From the IMG/VR virus record IMGVR_UViG_3300035016_000044, positions 1 through 43,658 of that record: DNA of 43,658 bases. One strand, given 5' to 3'. This stretch comes from a virus. This document shows, in pieces, positions 7,374-16,499 of this stretch (position 1 is the stretch's first letter; the number at the start of each line of letters is the position of its first letter). The notes below the pieces were generated by a model. The model was not told the origin of the DNA and did no database searches. It saw nothing but the letters and a program-made list of their open reading frames with translations. Made by a program: the position numbers and the translations under genes.

Positions 7374-7902
7374 TGGAGGAAACCGGATCGGAGTAGAGCA
7401 GCGACCGCTCCGCCTGCTTGGCCGCCGCGGCCTTGAGGATCCAGTTCTCCGACGGCTTGAGGGACTTCACGGCATCGGGAACCGAATCCAGCACCGACTG
7501 GATGACATGGGCGGCGGCCGGCGAGCCGACATCGAGCTTGAGCCCTGCGCCGTACTTGCTGACGGCCGAGCCGAGGCTGGTGGCGACGGCCGAGTGCAGC
7601 GCCTCGCGGTGCTGCGCCTCGATCGCGCGGTACTGCGCCTCGAGGTCGATCTTCCACTTGTCGCGCAGAAGCTTCACCAGCCAGAGGCCGGCGAGCCCCA
7701 GAACGGTGAGCACCAGCTCGGCCGCGATCGGCACCAGGGCCAGCAGCGGCGAGCCGAGATCGACCGTCGACGTCGGCTCCTGGGCGAAGGCCGCGACCGT
7801 CAGGGATAGCGCCCAAAGGATCAGGGCCAACCCGACGATGATCCAGCCACGGGGAAGTGAAAAGGCAAGCGGGCGCGCCGCCTGCAGCATGTGCAGTCGC
7901 AT
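7366..7902 (-). CDS. Holin-like protein (LLH-type phage holin)
   Basis: 178 residues with two membrane segments: about 19-41 (GWIIVGLALILWALSLTVAA) and about 54-75 (LLALVPIAAELVLTVLGLAG). A helical cytoplasmic domain follows (KWKIDLEAQYRAIEAQHREA) with the sequence ALHSAVATSLGSAVSKYG. This layout matches LLH-family holins. It sits directly downstream of the endolysin and upstream of the spanins, as expected for the protein that permeabilises the inner membrane. Exact family membership needs a profile search; position strongly supports the role. Confidence 0.7.
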   Translation of the reverse strand: MRLHMLQAARPLAFSLPRGWIIVGLALILWALSLTVAAFAQEPTSTVDLGSPLLALVPIAAELVLTVLGLAGLWLVKLLRDKWKIDLEAQYRAIEAQHREALHSAVATSLGSAVSKYGAGLKLDVGSPAAAHVIQSVLDSVPDAVKSLKPSENWILKAAAAKQAERSLLYSDPVSSNG

Positions 7903-7938
7903 GGGTAGTCTCCTGGTTATCGTGAGGGGGGCAGAACG

Positions 7939-8700
7939 TCAGAGGACGGTGCCGAGCTGGTCCAGGCGCACGTCAAAGGATGGGCACGCCTTAGCGGCGT
8001 ACTGATTGTGGCCGGTGACGGCCGCGATGCCGCGGTGCCTGCTGCGCAGTTCCCGTACCAGCCAGAGCAGCGATGCGCGCTGCGCCCGGGTGCGGGTATC
8101 TTTGGCGGCCTTGCCGTCGGCAGTCACGCCACCGACGTAGCTGATGCCGATCGTCCCAGTGTTGCGGCCAGCCACGTGTGCGCCGACCTGGCCAACGGGG
8201 CGGCCAGCCATCACCCGACCGTCGCGATAGACGACATAGTGGTAGCCGATATCGGTCCAGCCACGCTGCTTGTGCCAGGCGCGGATGTCATCGACGGTGA
8301 AGTCCTTGCCGTCAGGCGTCGCCGTGCAATGCACAATGACTTCGGAGATCGGCCGCGCTGTCTCGAGCAACTTGACCGCAGCATCGTTGGGCGGAGGGGC
8401 GCTCGCCACGGGGTCCGCCGGTGCGCTGCAGACCCCCTCCCGCATCGCGGCCTTGTCAGGCTCAGGCCGCCCCGGCTTGGGCGACTCAGCAGCACGACGC
8501 AGTGCGGTCAGCGTCTGCTGGCCAGCAAGACCGTCGACGATCAGGCCAAGCCTGTCCTGGGCAGCCCGCACAGCCGTTTCGGTGGCTGGCCCGAAGTCGT
8601 TGTCGACCAGCAGCACGGGCGAGGCGCCGGCACGGTTGAGCAGTTCCTGCAGCGATCGCACGGCAGCACCGTGCGACCCCCGCTTGAGCAGCGTGGGCAT
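7939..8700 (-). CDS. Endolysin: peptidoglycan-binding domain plus N-acetylmuramoyl-L-alanine amidase
   Basis: 253 residues. Residues 1-75 form a PG_binding_1 domain (LKRGSHGAAVRSLQELL, DNDFGPATETAVRAAQ, VDGLAGQQTLTAL). A Pro/Ala linker of about 40 residues leads to an amidase_2 domain (118-250). Zinc ligands are recognisable as in T7 lysozyme: His124 (VIVHCTATP), His231 (TGHNQYA) and Cys239 (KACPSFDV). No signal peptide is present, so export needs the holin. It is the first gene of the lysis block. Cleaves the amide bond between MurNAc and L-Ala of peptidoglycan. Confidence 0.93.
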   Translation of the reverse strand: MPTLLKRGSHGAAVRSLQELLNRAGASPVLLVDNDFGPATETAVRAAQDRLGLIVDGLAGQQTLTALRRAAESPKPGRPEPDKAAMREGVCSAPADPVASAPPPNDAAVKLLETARPISEVIVHCTATPDGKDFTVDDIRAWHKQRGWTDIGYHYVVYRDGRVMAGRPVGQVGAHVAGRNTGTIGISYVGGVTADGKAAKDTRTRAQRASLLWLVRELRSRHRGIAAVTGHNQYAAKACPSFDVRLDQLGTVL

Positions 8701-8747
8701 GTGATTTTCTCCTGGCTGGAAGGGGACAGGCCTCGCCGGCCCATCGT

Positions 8748-8767
8748 GAAAAGACTCGACTCTTTTC
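8748..8767. repeat. Inverted repeat in the endolysin/OMP divergent gap
   Basis: GAAAAGA (8748-8754) and TCTTTTC (8761-8767) are perfect inverted copies around CTCGAC, about 40 bp before the outer-membrane gene start. It may be an operator for that moron or a short hairpin. It is AT-rich and the assignment is weak. Confidence 0.3.
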
Positions 8768-8805
8768 CGGTCACGCCTTTGAATGTTGGCGGCTGGGGAA
8801 CATCG

Positions 8806-9414
8806 ATGTCCAAAAGAGTAGTGCTGGCAGCCTCGATCTGCCTATTCGCGGCGCCATCGCAGGCTTTGGACTGGACTGGCTTCTATTTCTGAGTTGAGGC
8901 TGGACAGCACTGGAACGACACGCTTAGCCACATCACCATGGCGCCGATGTCGGCAGTAAACTGGTCCCTTGGCCTTACAGGCGGATACTCATGGGGTGCT
9001 GGTGCCGACGCTATTCTCGGTATCGAAGGAGAGATTGGATTTTTGAACGATGGCATTGCGTCGACGCCGCCCAGCATCGTGGCCTACCATCGAACAAGAA
9101 CCTACGGCAGTCTCTCGACCCGAGTCGCACTGTCCTACGATCGGTTCCTTCCGTACGCCTCCGCAGGGCTCCGGCTCATGTATGTTGATGTAGGCGTAAC
9201 AAACGCGAACCCTGCCCTGAGCGCCACACTACGAGGTCTAGGGATACTGCCGACAGCCTCTGTTGGAATTGAAGTCTCGATGACGGATCATCTCTCCTTC
9301 AAGGCCGAGTACAGCGGCACATTCGGCAGCGTATTTCTCCGGCAGGACAACGGAGCAACGTCCGACTTCTACCCTCACTCTGCTCTGAATGTTGGGATGA
9401 ACTACCGGTTCTAG
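8806..9414 (+). pseudogene. Outer-membrane beta-barrel (Omp25-like/porin-family) moron, interrupted by TGA
   Basis: Reading from ATG 8806 (GGGGAA upstream) gives a signal peptide (MSKRVVLAASICLFAAPSQA) and the start of a mature barrel, LDWTGFYF. An in-frame TGA at 8890-8892 follows. The frame then resumes as VEAGQHWNDT and runs to a barrel C-terminus ending in Phe (NVGMNYRF). Changing TGA to GGA would restore GFYFGVEAGQHW, the usual opening of this family, so a single nonsense mutation is the simple reading. The full product would be 202 residues. It lies on the plus strand between minus-strand tail and lysis genes, like lambda lom, suggesting lysogenic conversion. It shares a CTAG with the convergent tail gene. 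Confidence 0.75.
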
Positions 9415-9779
9415 CCCGCCGCGAATTGCCAGAGAGCATCCAGCTCTGCCTCACTGATGCCGATTGCCTGCTGCGCTGCCAGCACCAGCGGATGGTCCCG
9501 CTCGAAGTACTTGGCGAACTCAAGTTTCGCCGATGCCGAGGCCCATGCCACAGGATCATAATACGGGTTGGGCTCATGGCCGTTCTCGCCCTCGATTGTC
9601 GGCTCGTCGAGGCTGGCCACGAATGCACGAACATCAGCGTCATAGCCAGAGGCTCGAAGGCCGAACCAGAAGCGGTCGGGTTCCAGGTCGGGGAAGGCCA
9701 GTTTGCGCGCCGCAGCCGCCGCTTCTGTCGCCTTCTGTTCGGCGGTGATGATGGTGGAGGGATCAGGGCTCCACATTGG
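9411..9779 (-). CDS. Hypothetical tail-end protein, possible tail fibre assembly or accessory
   Basis: 122 residues beginning MWSPDPSTIITAEQKATEAA. The start ATG 9779 lies inside the end of the previous gene, with GAGGAG seven bases upstream. The N-terminal helix rich in Ala/Glu (ITAEQKATEAAAAARKLA) and the position as last gene of the tail operon resemble the short accessory proteins that follow fibre genes in alphaproteobacterial prophages. The C-terminal half (EFAKYFERDHPLVLAAQQAI) is helical. No function can be assigned from sequence. Confidence 0.7.
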   Translation of the reverse strand, partial: PMWSPDPSTIITAEQKATEAAAAARKLAFPDLEPDRFWFGLRASGYDADVRAFVASLDEPTIEGENGHEPNPYYDPVAWASASAKLEFAKYFERDHPLVLAAQQAIGISEAELDALWQFAAG

Positions 9780-10092
9780 CAGGCTCCTCTGGCTGGGCAT
9801 CGGAAGGAACCGGGATCGGCCCGTCCTCGGTCATGGTGATCGGCTCTGGGAAGGCCACAGCCTGTGACGGGTTTGGGCCGTGCGGCAGGATCAGTGTCAG
9901 GCAGACCTCGCCTTCGATCCGTTCGACTGGCCCGAGTATCCACTCGCAAGGAATGACCCCGTTCGGGATGGTGTCACCCTCTTCCAGAGGGTTGAAATTG
10001 AACAGTTCGCCATTGATACGCAGCCGATCGCCAGCCGACTTTTCAAGCATCAGTGTTCCGTCCATGCGGACCGGGGAGAAGTTGACTTTCAT
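9763..10092 (-). CDS. Conserved phage hypothetical protein downstream of tail fibre
   Basis: 109 residues: MKVNFSPVRMDGTLMLEKSA, then a beta-rich sequence (LRINGELFNFNPLEEGDTIP, WILGPVERIEGEVCLTLILP HG) and a Pro/Glu-rich tail. This form (strand, 'F.PLPEG', 'GPVERI.G') recurs after fibre genes in related prophages; its role in assembly is unknown. ATG 10092 is chosen because AGGA lies six bases upstream; ATG 10095 is possible. Its end overlaps the next gene. Confidence 0.75.
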   Translation of the reverse strand: MKVNFSPVRMDGTLMLEKSAGDRLRINGELFNFNPLEEGDTIPNGVIPCEWILGPVERIEGEVCLTLILPHGPNPSQAVAFPEPITMTEDGPIPVPSDAQPEEPANVEP

Positions 10093-10106
10093 CATGCGTC
10101 CTGTGG

Positions 10107-11522
10107 TTAGAACCAACGGCCTGCGGCTATGACGTTTACCGGCCCGTACAGTCCCGAAAGCGCGCCATAGGTGGCGGCCCGAAAAAGCATCAGTCCAATT
10201 GTGCTCGAACTCTTCACCGCGGTGACTTGATGCAAGCGGTTAAGCCAGTCGTTGACATCACCGGTGGTTGGCGAACCTGCAAAGCTCAACGACAAGCCAA
10301 CATCAGCAGTGGCAAAGGCCGCCGGGTACGAAAAGAGCTGATAGGACGTGTTGTTGAAGTCGACCGACGACGAGCAAATGCAGATCTGAGTGCCGTTCGC
10401 GAAGCGAGCATATGAACCGTTGCCGTTGCTCCCACTCTCTATCAGTGCCCCGCTTGGGCCCCCTGATAAGTGCGACACCGTGCCGAGAATATTGCCCCGA
10501 CGAAACGCTTTGTCGGGGGTGAGATCGTCACGGATATGGCTGTTCGGAATTTGGCCCAAAGTCGAAAAGAAGGCCGCCGCGCTCGCGTCGTCGAGCAGCG
10601 ACTGCGCGAAAGCGGACACGCCAAGCCCAGTGAGAGCCGCGCCAGCAGTTGCATCGGCCCCCAGTCGCGAGACCCAGAATGGGGTCACCCCGTCGATATC
10701 GCCCGTGAGGCCCTGAGGAATAGATATGTCGATCCGGTACCCGCCGGTGACCGGCACAAAGTCGACAGCAGCAGGTTGATCAGGCGCCAGCGTCGTCGTC
10801 GTGCCCGGTACGATGATCATGCCGCTCGGGATTGCGAACGCGAGATTGTACCCACCAGCCACAGGTGTGAGAGTCACGCCGGGTGGCGCACCGTGGGGCA
10901 CCGCGTCCACCTCGGTGACATCGAGAGTGATGGCCGGCCCCGACACATAGGCCGGATCAGACCAGTCGCCGCTGGCGTCGGAGCTCTTGGAGTAGATGGC
11001 AGCGCGGCCGTCACCCGAATTGCGCACCAGGACCGCAAACCCCCGACTGTCTGCCGTTGGCCCGGGCCTGGTGCTATAAGCCGCCAGGTCAGCAAGGGCA
11101 TCCACCGCCTGGTCGTAGTCTGCTCCGGATACCAGGTCAGCGATCGCCACAGTAGTAAGGCTGCCGGGCCCGGCAAAACCCAGCACCGTCTGCGCTGCTC
11201 CCTCCACGTCTGCAAGCGACTGTAGGTTGCTGCCTGACAACTGCTGCAGCATCGCCACCAGCTTGGCAGAGATCGTCGCGGCATCGTTTCGGGGTAGGTA
11301 CTGGTAGGCCTTGTCTTCAGCCGTGGTGCCCTGCCACTCCACCACGCCAAGCGCAGCCGTGTCGCTGGTAGGGTCTTCCGCCAGCTGCATTTCGCCGAGG
11401 CCGGGAATGGAGATCACTGAACCAGCCCGCATGTTCTGAAACAGCGTGCCGGTGCCGGCAATGGCCATGGAGCCCTGGGTGAAGGTCACCGTGCCGGGAT
11501 TGGCGGGAACGAAGATGCTCAT
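10107..11522 (-). CDS. Tail fibre / receptor-binding protein
   Basis: 471 residues. The N-terminal part (MSIFVPANPGTVTFTQGSMA; FQNMRAGSVISIPGLGEMQL) resembles virion-attachment regions. Two repeat units with 'GGYNLAFAIPSG' (about residue 220) and 'GGYRIDISIPQG' (about 260) are short fibre-shaft repeats. The C-terminus holds an adhesin-like domain with GSNGNGSYARFANGTQIC and ends in the typical AAGRWF. It should mediate host recognition. It follows two large tail proteins and precedes small accessory genes. Receptor unknown. Confidence 0.8.
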   Translation of the reverse strand: MSIFVPANPGTVTFTQGSMAIAGTGTLFQNMRAGSVISIPGLGEMQLAEDPTSDTAALGVVEWQGTTAEDKAYQYLPRNDAATISAKLVAMLQQLSGSNLQSLADVEGAAQTVLGFAGPGSLTTVAIADLVSGADYDQAVDALADLAAYSTRPGPTADSRGFAVLVRNSGDGRAAIYSKSSDASGDWSDPAYVSGPAITLDVTEVDAVPHGAPPGVTLTPVAGGYNLAFAIPSGMIIVPGTTTTLAPDQPAAVDFVPVTGGYRIDISIPQGLTGDIDGVTPFWVSRLGADATAGAALTGLGVSAFAQSLLDDASAAAFFSTLGQIPNSHIRDDLTPDKAFRRGNILGTVSHLSGGPSGALIESGSNGNGSYARFANGTQICICSSSVDFNNTSYQLFSYPAAFATADVGLSLSFAGSPTTGDVNDWLNRLHQVTAVKSSSTIGLMLFRAATYGALSGLYGPVNVIAAGRWF

Positions 11523-11537
11523 TGGATAGCTCTCTGG

Positions 11538-12371
11538 TTACGGCGCATCGATGAAGCCCGGTTTGATGATGATGTCGCCCGTCCAGGTGGAGGCGTAGCT
11601 GATGCCCGTCATGTCCATGGAACAGGGCACGTTATTCGAGGAGCCCCACTCCTTGCCTGGTGGCCGATGGGTTGGGATGTCCTTGTCCGGGCCGAGCTGC
11701 TGGATCCGCTGGCCATGCGTGGCGTACTTGGAGCCATCAACCGGAGCGTTGGTGCCTGGGTAGAAAAACTCCGCGTTGCCCGCCGCCCCGGAAGGATTGT
11801 TGCGCAGGAAGCCAGGCTGCACGATGCCGCCTAGTGCGTTCACCGACTGATACCGTCGGAGCAGAACCGATGTGCCGCTCAGGACGAACTCGAACTGGCG
11901 AGCCACGCCGCCGAACTCCTCGACCACGCAGGAGTGACCGTCCAGCTTGACAGGCAGCCCCTCTGGGAAATTCGACGCCAGGGCGAGGTCGAGGATGTTG
12001 GCTGGGTTCACCGTCCGTGTGAGAGTGACCCACACTTCCAGATAGTCTGTGCCCGCCGGAACGGTGCCGATGGCTATGTCCGGGAGATTGTTGGGCGCGG
12101 CCTCTGCGGGCCCCCACTCCTGCTCAACGAGGCCGGCCCAGGTGGAGCAACCGAAATAATCAGCAAAGACCCCCGGAACGGTCTCCACCGTCTGGCGGGT
12201 CTGGTAGTACAGCGTGCCTTTCCACAAGTCGGGCCAGCTGATGGAGTAGCCCGTCAGGGTGATCGCTGCACCAGGCACCAGGTTGAGCATCGGCACCTGC
12301 GTATCGATCGCCCTGCGACCGGCATGCTCGGCAATGACATGGCCGTCCTCTGTGTATTCGAAGAAGCTCAT
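11538..12371 (-). CDS. Tail tip-associated protein, 277 residues
   Basis: Begins MSFFEYTEDGHVIAEHAGRR with an AGGACC ribosome-binding region. Beta-rich composition with many aromatic and Gly residues, no signal peptide or membrane segment. It lies between the 260-residue protein and the fibre in the tail operon, where alphaproteobacterial siphophages carry distal tail or baseplate-like structural proteins. The family is not recognised; a virion structural role is inferred from position and composition. Confidence 0.65.
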   Translation of the reverse strand: MSFFEYTEDGHVIAEHAGRRAIDTQVPMLNLVPGAAITLTGYSISWPDLWKGTLYYQTRQTVETVPGVFADYFGCSTWAGLVEQEWGPAEAAPNNLPDIAIGTVPAGTDYLEVWVTLTRTVNPANILDLALASNFPEGLPVKLDGHSCVVEEFGGVARQFEFVLSGTSVLLRRYQSVNALGGIVQPGFLRNNPSGAAGNAEFFYPGTNAPVDGSKYATHGQRIQQLGPDKDIPTHRPPGKEWGSSNNVPCSMDMTGISYASTWTGDIIIKPGFIDAP

Positions 12372-12375
12372 GGTC

Positions 12376-13158
12376 CTATTCCACGCTGCACTGGATCGAG
12401 GGAGAGCCAGCGAACGTGCCGGTGTAGTTCGGGCTGGTGAAAGTGGTGCCGTCTGCCAGCACGGTCCGGCTCACGCCGCCGCGGATGTCGCTTGTGCGGC
12501 CCAGCGGCACGTCAAATGGACTGGCATCTGCGAGCTTCGACTGGCGCAGCTGCTTCAGGTCGCCGCGCCACTTGCCGTAACCCATGTTGAACACGCCAGC
12601 GTCAGGATCGATGTCGAGCATATAAGCGCTATCTGCCACCGGCTGCTTGAACACGATCACCCGATACGTCATGGCCAGCGCCGGCAGGTCCGACGCCGAA
12701 GAGATGCCCACGTCCAGCAACCCAATGTGAGTGCTGGTCGCATACGGGCTGACGCGACGCACCCCCACTCCCGCGACCGTCTGGATCAACGACGACTGCC
12801 CTATGAGACCCCCATATGGACCCACCACCATGTACGCGGGAACATATGGGAGCCCGTGGGCCACAAGGTTTATGGAGCTCTTTGCAACCTGGCCGACGCG
12901 GGTGATGGAGGGTGCGGTTGCCACGACCGTGCTGGCTCCGGGCGTCGCAGGATGGACTATGGCAATGCCGCTCGTGTCGGTGCTGACCTGGTAGTAGTCG
13001 AAGTCAGCGTTGAACCGGGTCCTCGTCAGGTGCGTGACAGGATCGTTCAGCGGCGCGTTGCGGACGCTGTTCGGGTCTTCGGGGTCGCCCGAAGTGCCGT
13101 TCTCTTCGAAAACCGCCACGCGCCCCGTCGCCGGGTCGTTCATGAACACGTAGACCAT
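12376..13158 (-). CDS. Tail tip-associated protein, 260 residues
   Basis: Begins MVYVFMNDPATGRVAVFEEN. ATG 13158 overlaps the stop of the J-like gene (TGATG), implying translational coupling. Beta-rich, with segments such as DYYQVSTDTSGIAIVHP and YMVVGPYGGLIGQSSLIQ. No enzymatic motif is visible. It is likely a structural protein of the tail tip attached to the J-like host-specificity protein. Not recognised as a named family. Confidence 0.65.
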   Translation of the reverse strand: MVYVFMNDPATGRVAVFEENGTSGDPEDPNSVRNAPLNDPVTHLTRTRFNADFDYYQVSTDTSGIAIVHPATPGASTVVATAPSITRVGQVAKSSINLVAHGLPYVPAYMVVGPYGGLIGQSSLIQTVAGVGVRRVSPYATSTHIGLLDVGISSASDLPALAMTYRVIVFKQPVADSAYMLDIDPDAGVFNMGYGKWRGDLKQLRQSKLADASPFDVPLGRTSDIRGGVSRTVLADGTTFTSPNYTGTFAGSPSIQCSVE

Positions 13159-16100
13159 CAGCCGCCGAGCCTCATGGCACCAGCCGTGAAGTCGATAAAG
13201 GAATTGCCGCTCACAGACCGGGCTTTGCCTGTGAAAACTACCCGATCTGCATCGAGGACCATGTCGCGCGTGCCGTCCGAGGCAAGCCGCATGTAGAGCC
13301 CGACAGGCAGGAACTCATTGCCCGTCGCGGCCCCTCGCAGGGCGAAATAGGCGTTGACCTCGAACCCTTGCGGGTCCGCCTCAGCAATGATGCCGATGGC
13401 GCCCCCAGCCAGCACGTCGCCAATGGAAGCCTCGACCGCCTCGATCGATGATGCCGTCGCCGCAAACTGCGCCGTCACGGACGTGGTGAGCTGGCTCAAA
13501 GCCGTCGCCGTTGCCTCTAGCCCCGTGTCCGGGTCTTCAACAGTGGCTTCCAGCTGCTCCGCGCGAGTGGCCAGGGCGCCGAGACTGTTGGCCACGACGT
13601 TGACTTCTTTGGTGTAGGAAGCCCGTGTCTCTTCATAGGTAGCTGCCAACTCGGTGCGCAGCTTGTGCCATTCCCCAGGCCCCTGCAGCAGGGCGTCGGT
13701 CATTTGAGCGATGAGCACGTCCCGTTCGGCTATCAACTGCTCGATGGACCGAGACGCCAGGATGCGAGCGGCATTGACCTCGTCGGTTAAGTCGTTAGGT
13801 CCGATGGGGCCCAGCACGATTTGCGGCACCTCACCTAGAGTGAAAACCCGCTTCGTCCATGGCCCCTGCAACACCCCAATCGCGGCCACCCGCAGCACCA
13901 GCTTCTGAGGAAGAACCGGAGCCGTGAACCGGTTGGCGAAGCCGCTATAGACCGGTGTCCAGGTCTTGGCAGCATCGGGAATACTGTCGTCATCATAGCT
14001 CACTTCAGCCACGTACCCGCCGATAGCGCCTGGTGTAGGCTGCCACATGGCATCAAGCTCAAGCTGCGCAATGCCTGCCTTTAGCTGCGCGAACAGGCCG
14101 AATACCAGCGGACGTGCCGGGTTCTGCGGTGGCAACACCGGCGGCGTCCATGGCGACGGCATCACCTCGGTGGCGTCGGCAAGATAGACTTCGGGTGCAT
14201 CGACCACGGAGAGGATCGACACCTTTCCTGCCGCATCGGGCACTGCCGAAACGACCAGGCCGTTGAAGGGTCTCATCTCGCCATCACAGACCAGCACATG
14301 CGCCCGCTCTGAGCGCTCGGCAGGCAGGATGCTCGCCATCTCTCCCATGGAACTGGCGACAGCCGCACGGTCCGCGGCGTCAAGGGTCAACACCCGTCCG
14401 GCAAAGCTCTGGACCAGGCACGGCCCCCACTCCGCGCCGTCTTTGCCGCGCACGATTACATAGGCGTCGCCCTCGATCTCATGTTCAAGATCGCGGTCCA
14501 GCGTCAGAGCGTCGCCGGCGCGGGACGCGAGTGCAGCAGTCTCGACCCCCTGCACAAACGGATGCTGCACGAGGATAGGATCGCCGCGCACCAGCAGCTT
14601 GCCTTCCCAATCGGCCGTGAAGCTGACGAACTCGCGCTGAAAGGCGTTCACCGCCGCTTCCGTGACGCTTTCCCGCCAGACCTGATCCCGGTCGGTGATG
14701 CCGAACCACTCGATCTTCTGCGGCGAGTCGCTGCCGACGCTGGCAAGGCTGGCCGTCACTTCACGCGTTTGCCACGTGACCTCATCGACGTAGCTGCCCA
14801 CGACGCTGTCAGGCTTCTCTTCGTCAAACAGAACCAGCTTGTGCTGGAAGCTCCCGCGCACGACGTTGCGGGGCGTGAACGTCGCGCGCTTGATGGACCT
14901 CGGCTGGAGCCGGACAAAGCCGATCTTCCCGGCGATCCGGACCGGCTGGGCGCGGCCCGCCCTCAAAATGGCCCGCAAGGCATCGGAAACGGTCCAGGAT
15001 CGATCGAACAGCGCATTGAATGTGTCGCCACGTCCCGCCCAGGTCACCGCCAGTGCGGCCAGTGCCGCAAGGTCATATTGGCCGTCGGACAGGCCGAGCG
15101 AGTAGTCGGCGTTGCGCAGCACGTCGGCGGCTGCCCAGGCAATGGAGCGTGTTGGCTCCAGAGCCCACGAAGACCCATTCCATACCGGCAGGTGCCGCTT
15201 CGCCAGCACCCTGATCTGGCTGGTTGAAAGCTGGCTCAGCTGCTCGTTCGCCCGGATCTTCATGGCTAGCAGCGTCGTGTTCGGCGGTGTGACGAAGCCG
15301 GTGAGATAGCCGCGTAGGCCCGCCCAGGCCACCCTGTTGACGGCAGTGCCATCGTCGGGGTCAAAAGCCTCGTCCGCCAGAAACTGAACCTGATAGCGTC
15401 CAGGCACGACGTCGACAGCGCGCGACATGCGTTGCGGAGTGCGGGTGGCGGCGCTGATGGTTTCGGCGAAGATATCCGCCCATCCACCGGTTGGTGTCCC
15501 GGAAGCATCGATCGACTGATACTGCGCCCTCAGCGCAATCGAGTTCGCAGTGACGCCCCGGTTGTCAGCCGTCCAGAGGCCCCCAGGGAAAACGAAATCG
15601 ACGGCCAGCCGGTCTATCGTTGTCCCCGCCGCATTGACGACGAACGGGCCGAGCTTGGCAGCGGGATCTGGAACAGGCTGTCCGCTGACCTCCGACGAAG
15701 TGACCACGTTGGCAGGGAACAGGGTGATCGCCTGCCCGGGCTGGATGATTTCGAAAGTCACGTCGGAAAAGCTCGACGAACAGCCCGTCGTGGAATTCCA
15801 GGCCTCGGTTTCACCGATTTTGATGCGGGCGATATCCGCCTTGCCGGCCGTTACGGCGAACAGCTGGTACAGATACTGGTCGTTGCCCGCGAACTCGCTA
15901 TAGGGCCGCGAAGCGTAGCGCGGCGCGAACTCCAGCTCTCCATAGAGCGTGGGGACCACATCCAGTGGCGTGGCCTGATTGTTGGCGGCCGTCACTGAAT
16001 AAACCCGGCCAGCCTCCGCGCCTGCACTGGCGTCGACTGGCTGCGGCATCAGCGCGTTGAGCAGCAATGAGCCGCCGGTCAGCAGGGCCGCTGACACGAT

Positions 16101-16484
16101 GGATGCGGCCAGCGCCGAGCCGCCAAAGAAGGCGCCGGCGACAAATCCCCCGATCATGGGCGCCGCGATCGAGAGCGCCAGGGCCGCGACCAGTCCGATG
16201 ATCTGCTTGCCGTCGCCCCCTCCTTCCCCGCCGCCCCTCGGCACGGCGATAAAGGCCAGGAGCTCGTCCGGCTTAACCACTCGGATTGCCCAGCAACCGC
16301 GCAGCACCGGCTCTCCACCCATGACGGCGATCGTCGGCAGGCGGAACGCGAGATCATGCGCAGCAATCACCTCGGCAATGGTCATCGGCCGGTCGAGATG
16401 GATCGTGCGCTCGGCGCCGCCGAACGGACCGGTGAGCAGCACGGCTTGGCCGCCCGCAGCGATGTGTGGGTCGTGGAAGGTCAT
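13158..16484 (-). CDS. J: Host-specificity / tail tip protein, lambda gpJ-like
   Basis: 1108 residues, the largest tail-tip gene. The N-terminus resembles a gpI/J ubiquitin-like region (AERTIHLDRPMTIAEVIAAH), followed at about 95-150 by a Gly/Ala hydrophobic segment (IIGLVAALALSIAAPMIGGF) typical of this family in alphaproteobacterial phages. The centre (about 190-700) is the Phage-tail_3-like core. A fibronectin-like region lies around 770-860, then a coiled coil (AARILASRSIEQLIAERDVL), and a DUF1983-like C-terminus. ATG 16484 with GAGG five bases upstream is chosen over TTG 16487. It should form the central tail fibre and determine host range. Confidence 0.88.
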   Translation of the reverse strand: MTFHDPHIAAGGQAVLLTGPFGGAERTIHLDRPMTIAEVIAAHDLAFRLPTIAVMGGEPVLRGCWAIRVVKPDELLAFIAVPRGGGEGGGDGKQIIGLVAALALSIAAPMIGGFVAGAFFGGSALAASIVSAALLTGGSLLLNALMPQPVDASAGAEAGRVYSVTAANNQATPLDVVPTLYGELEFAPRYASRPYSEFAGNDQYLYQLFAVTAGKADIARIKIGETEAWNSTTGCSSSFSDVTFEIIQPGQAITLFPANVVTSSEVSGQPVPDPAAKLGPFVVNAAGTTIDRLAVDFVFPGGLWTADNRGVTANSIALRAQYQSIDASGTPTGGWADIFAETISAATRTPQRMSRAVDVVPGRYQVQFLADEAFDPDDGTAVNRVAWAGLRGYLTGFVTPPNTTLLAMKIRANEQLSQLSTSQIRVLAKRHLPVWNGSSWALEPTRSIAWAAADVLRNADYSLGLSDGQYDLAALAALAVTWAGRGDTFNALFDRSWTVSDALRAILRAGRAQPVRIAGKIGFVRLQPRSIKRATFTPRNVVRGSFQHKLVLFDEEKPDSVVGSYVDEVTWQTREVTASLASVGSDSPQKIEWFGITDRDQVWRESVTEAAVNAFQREFVSFTADWEGKLLVRGDPILVQHPFVQGVETAALASRAGDALTLDRDLEHEIEGDAYVIVRGKDGAEWGPCLVQSFAGRVLTLDAADRAAVASSMGEMASILPAERSERAHVLVCDGEMRPFNGLVVSAVPDAAGKVSILSVVDAPEVYLADATEVMPSPWTPPVLPPQNPARPLVFGLFAQLKAGIAQLELDAMWQPTPGAIGGYVAEVSYDDDSIPDAAKTWTPVYSGFANRFTAPVLPQKLVLRVAAIGVLQGPWTKRVFTLGEVPQIVLGPIGPNDLTDEVNAARILASRSIEQLIAERDVLIAQMTDALLQGPGEWHKLRTELAATYEETRASYTKEVNVVANSLGALATRAEQLEATVEDPDTGLEATATALSQLTTSVTAQFAATASSIEAVEASIGDVLAGGAIGIIAEADPQGFEVNAYFALRGAATGNEFLPVGLYMRLASDGTRDMVLDADRVVFTGKARSVSGNSFIDFTAGAMRLGG

Positions 16485-16499
16485 CAATGCCTCAGGAAA

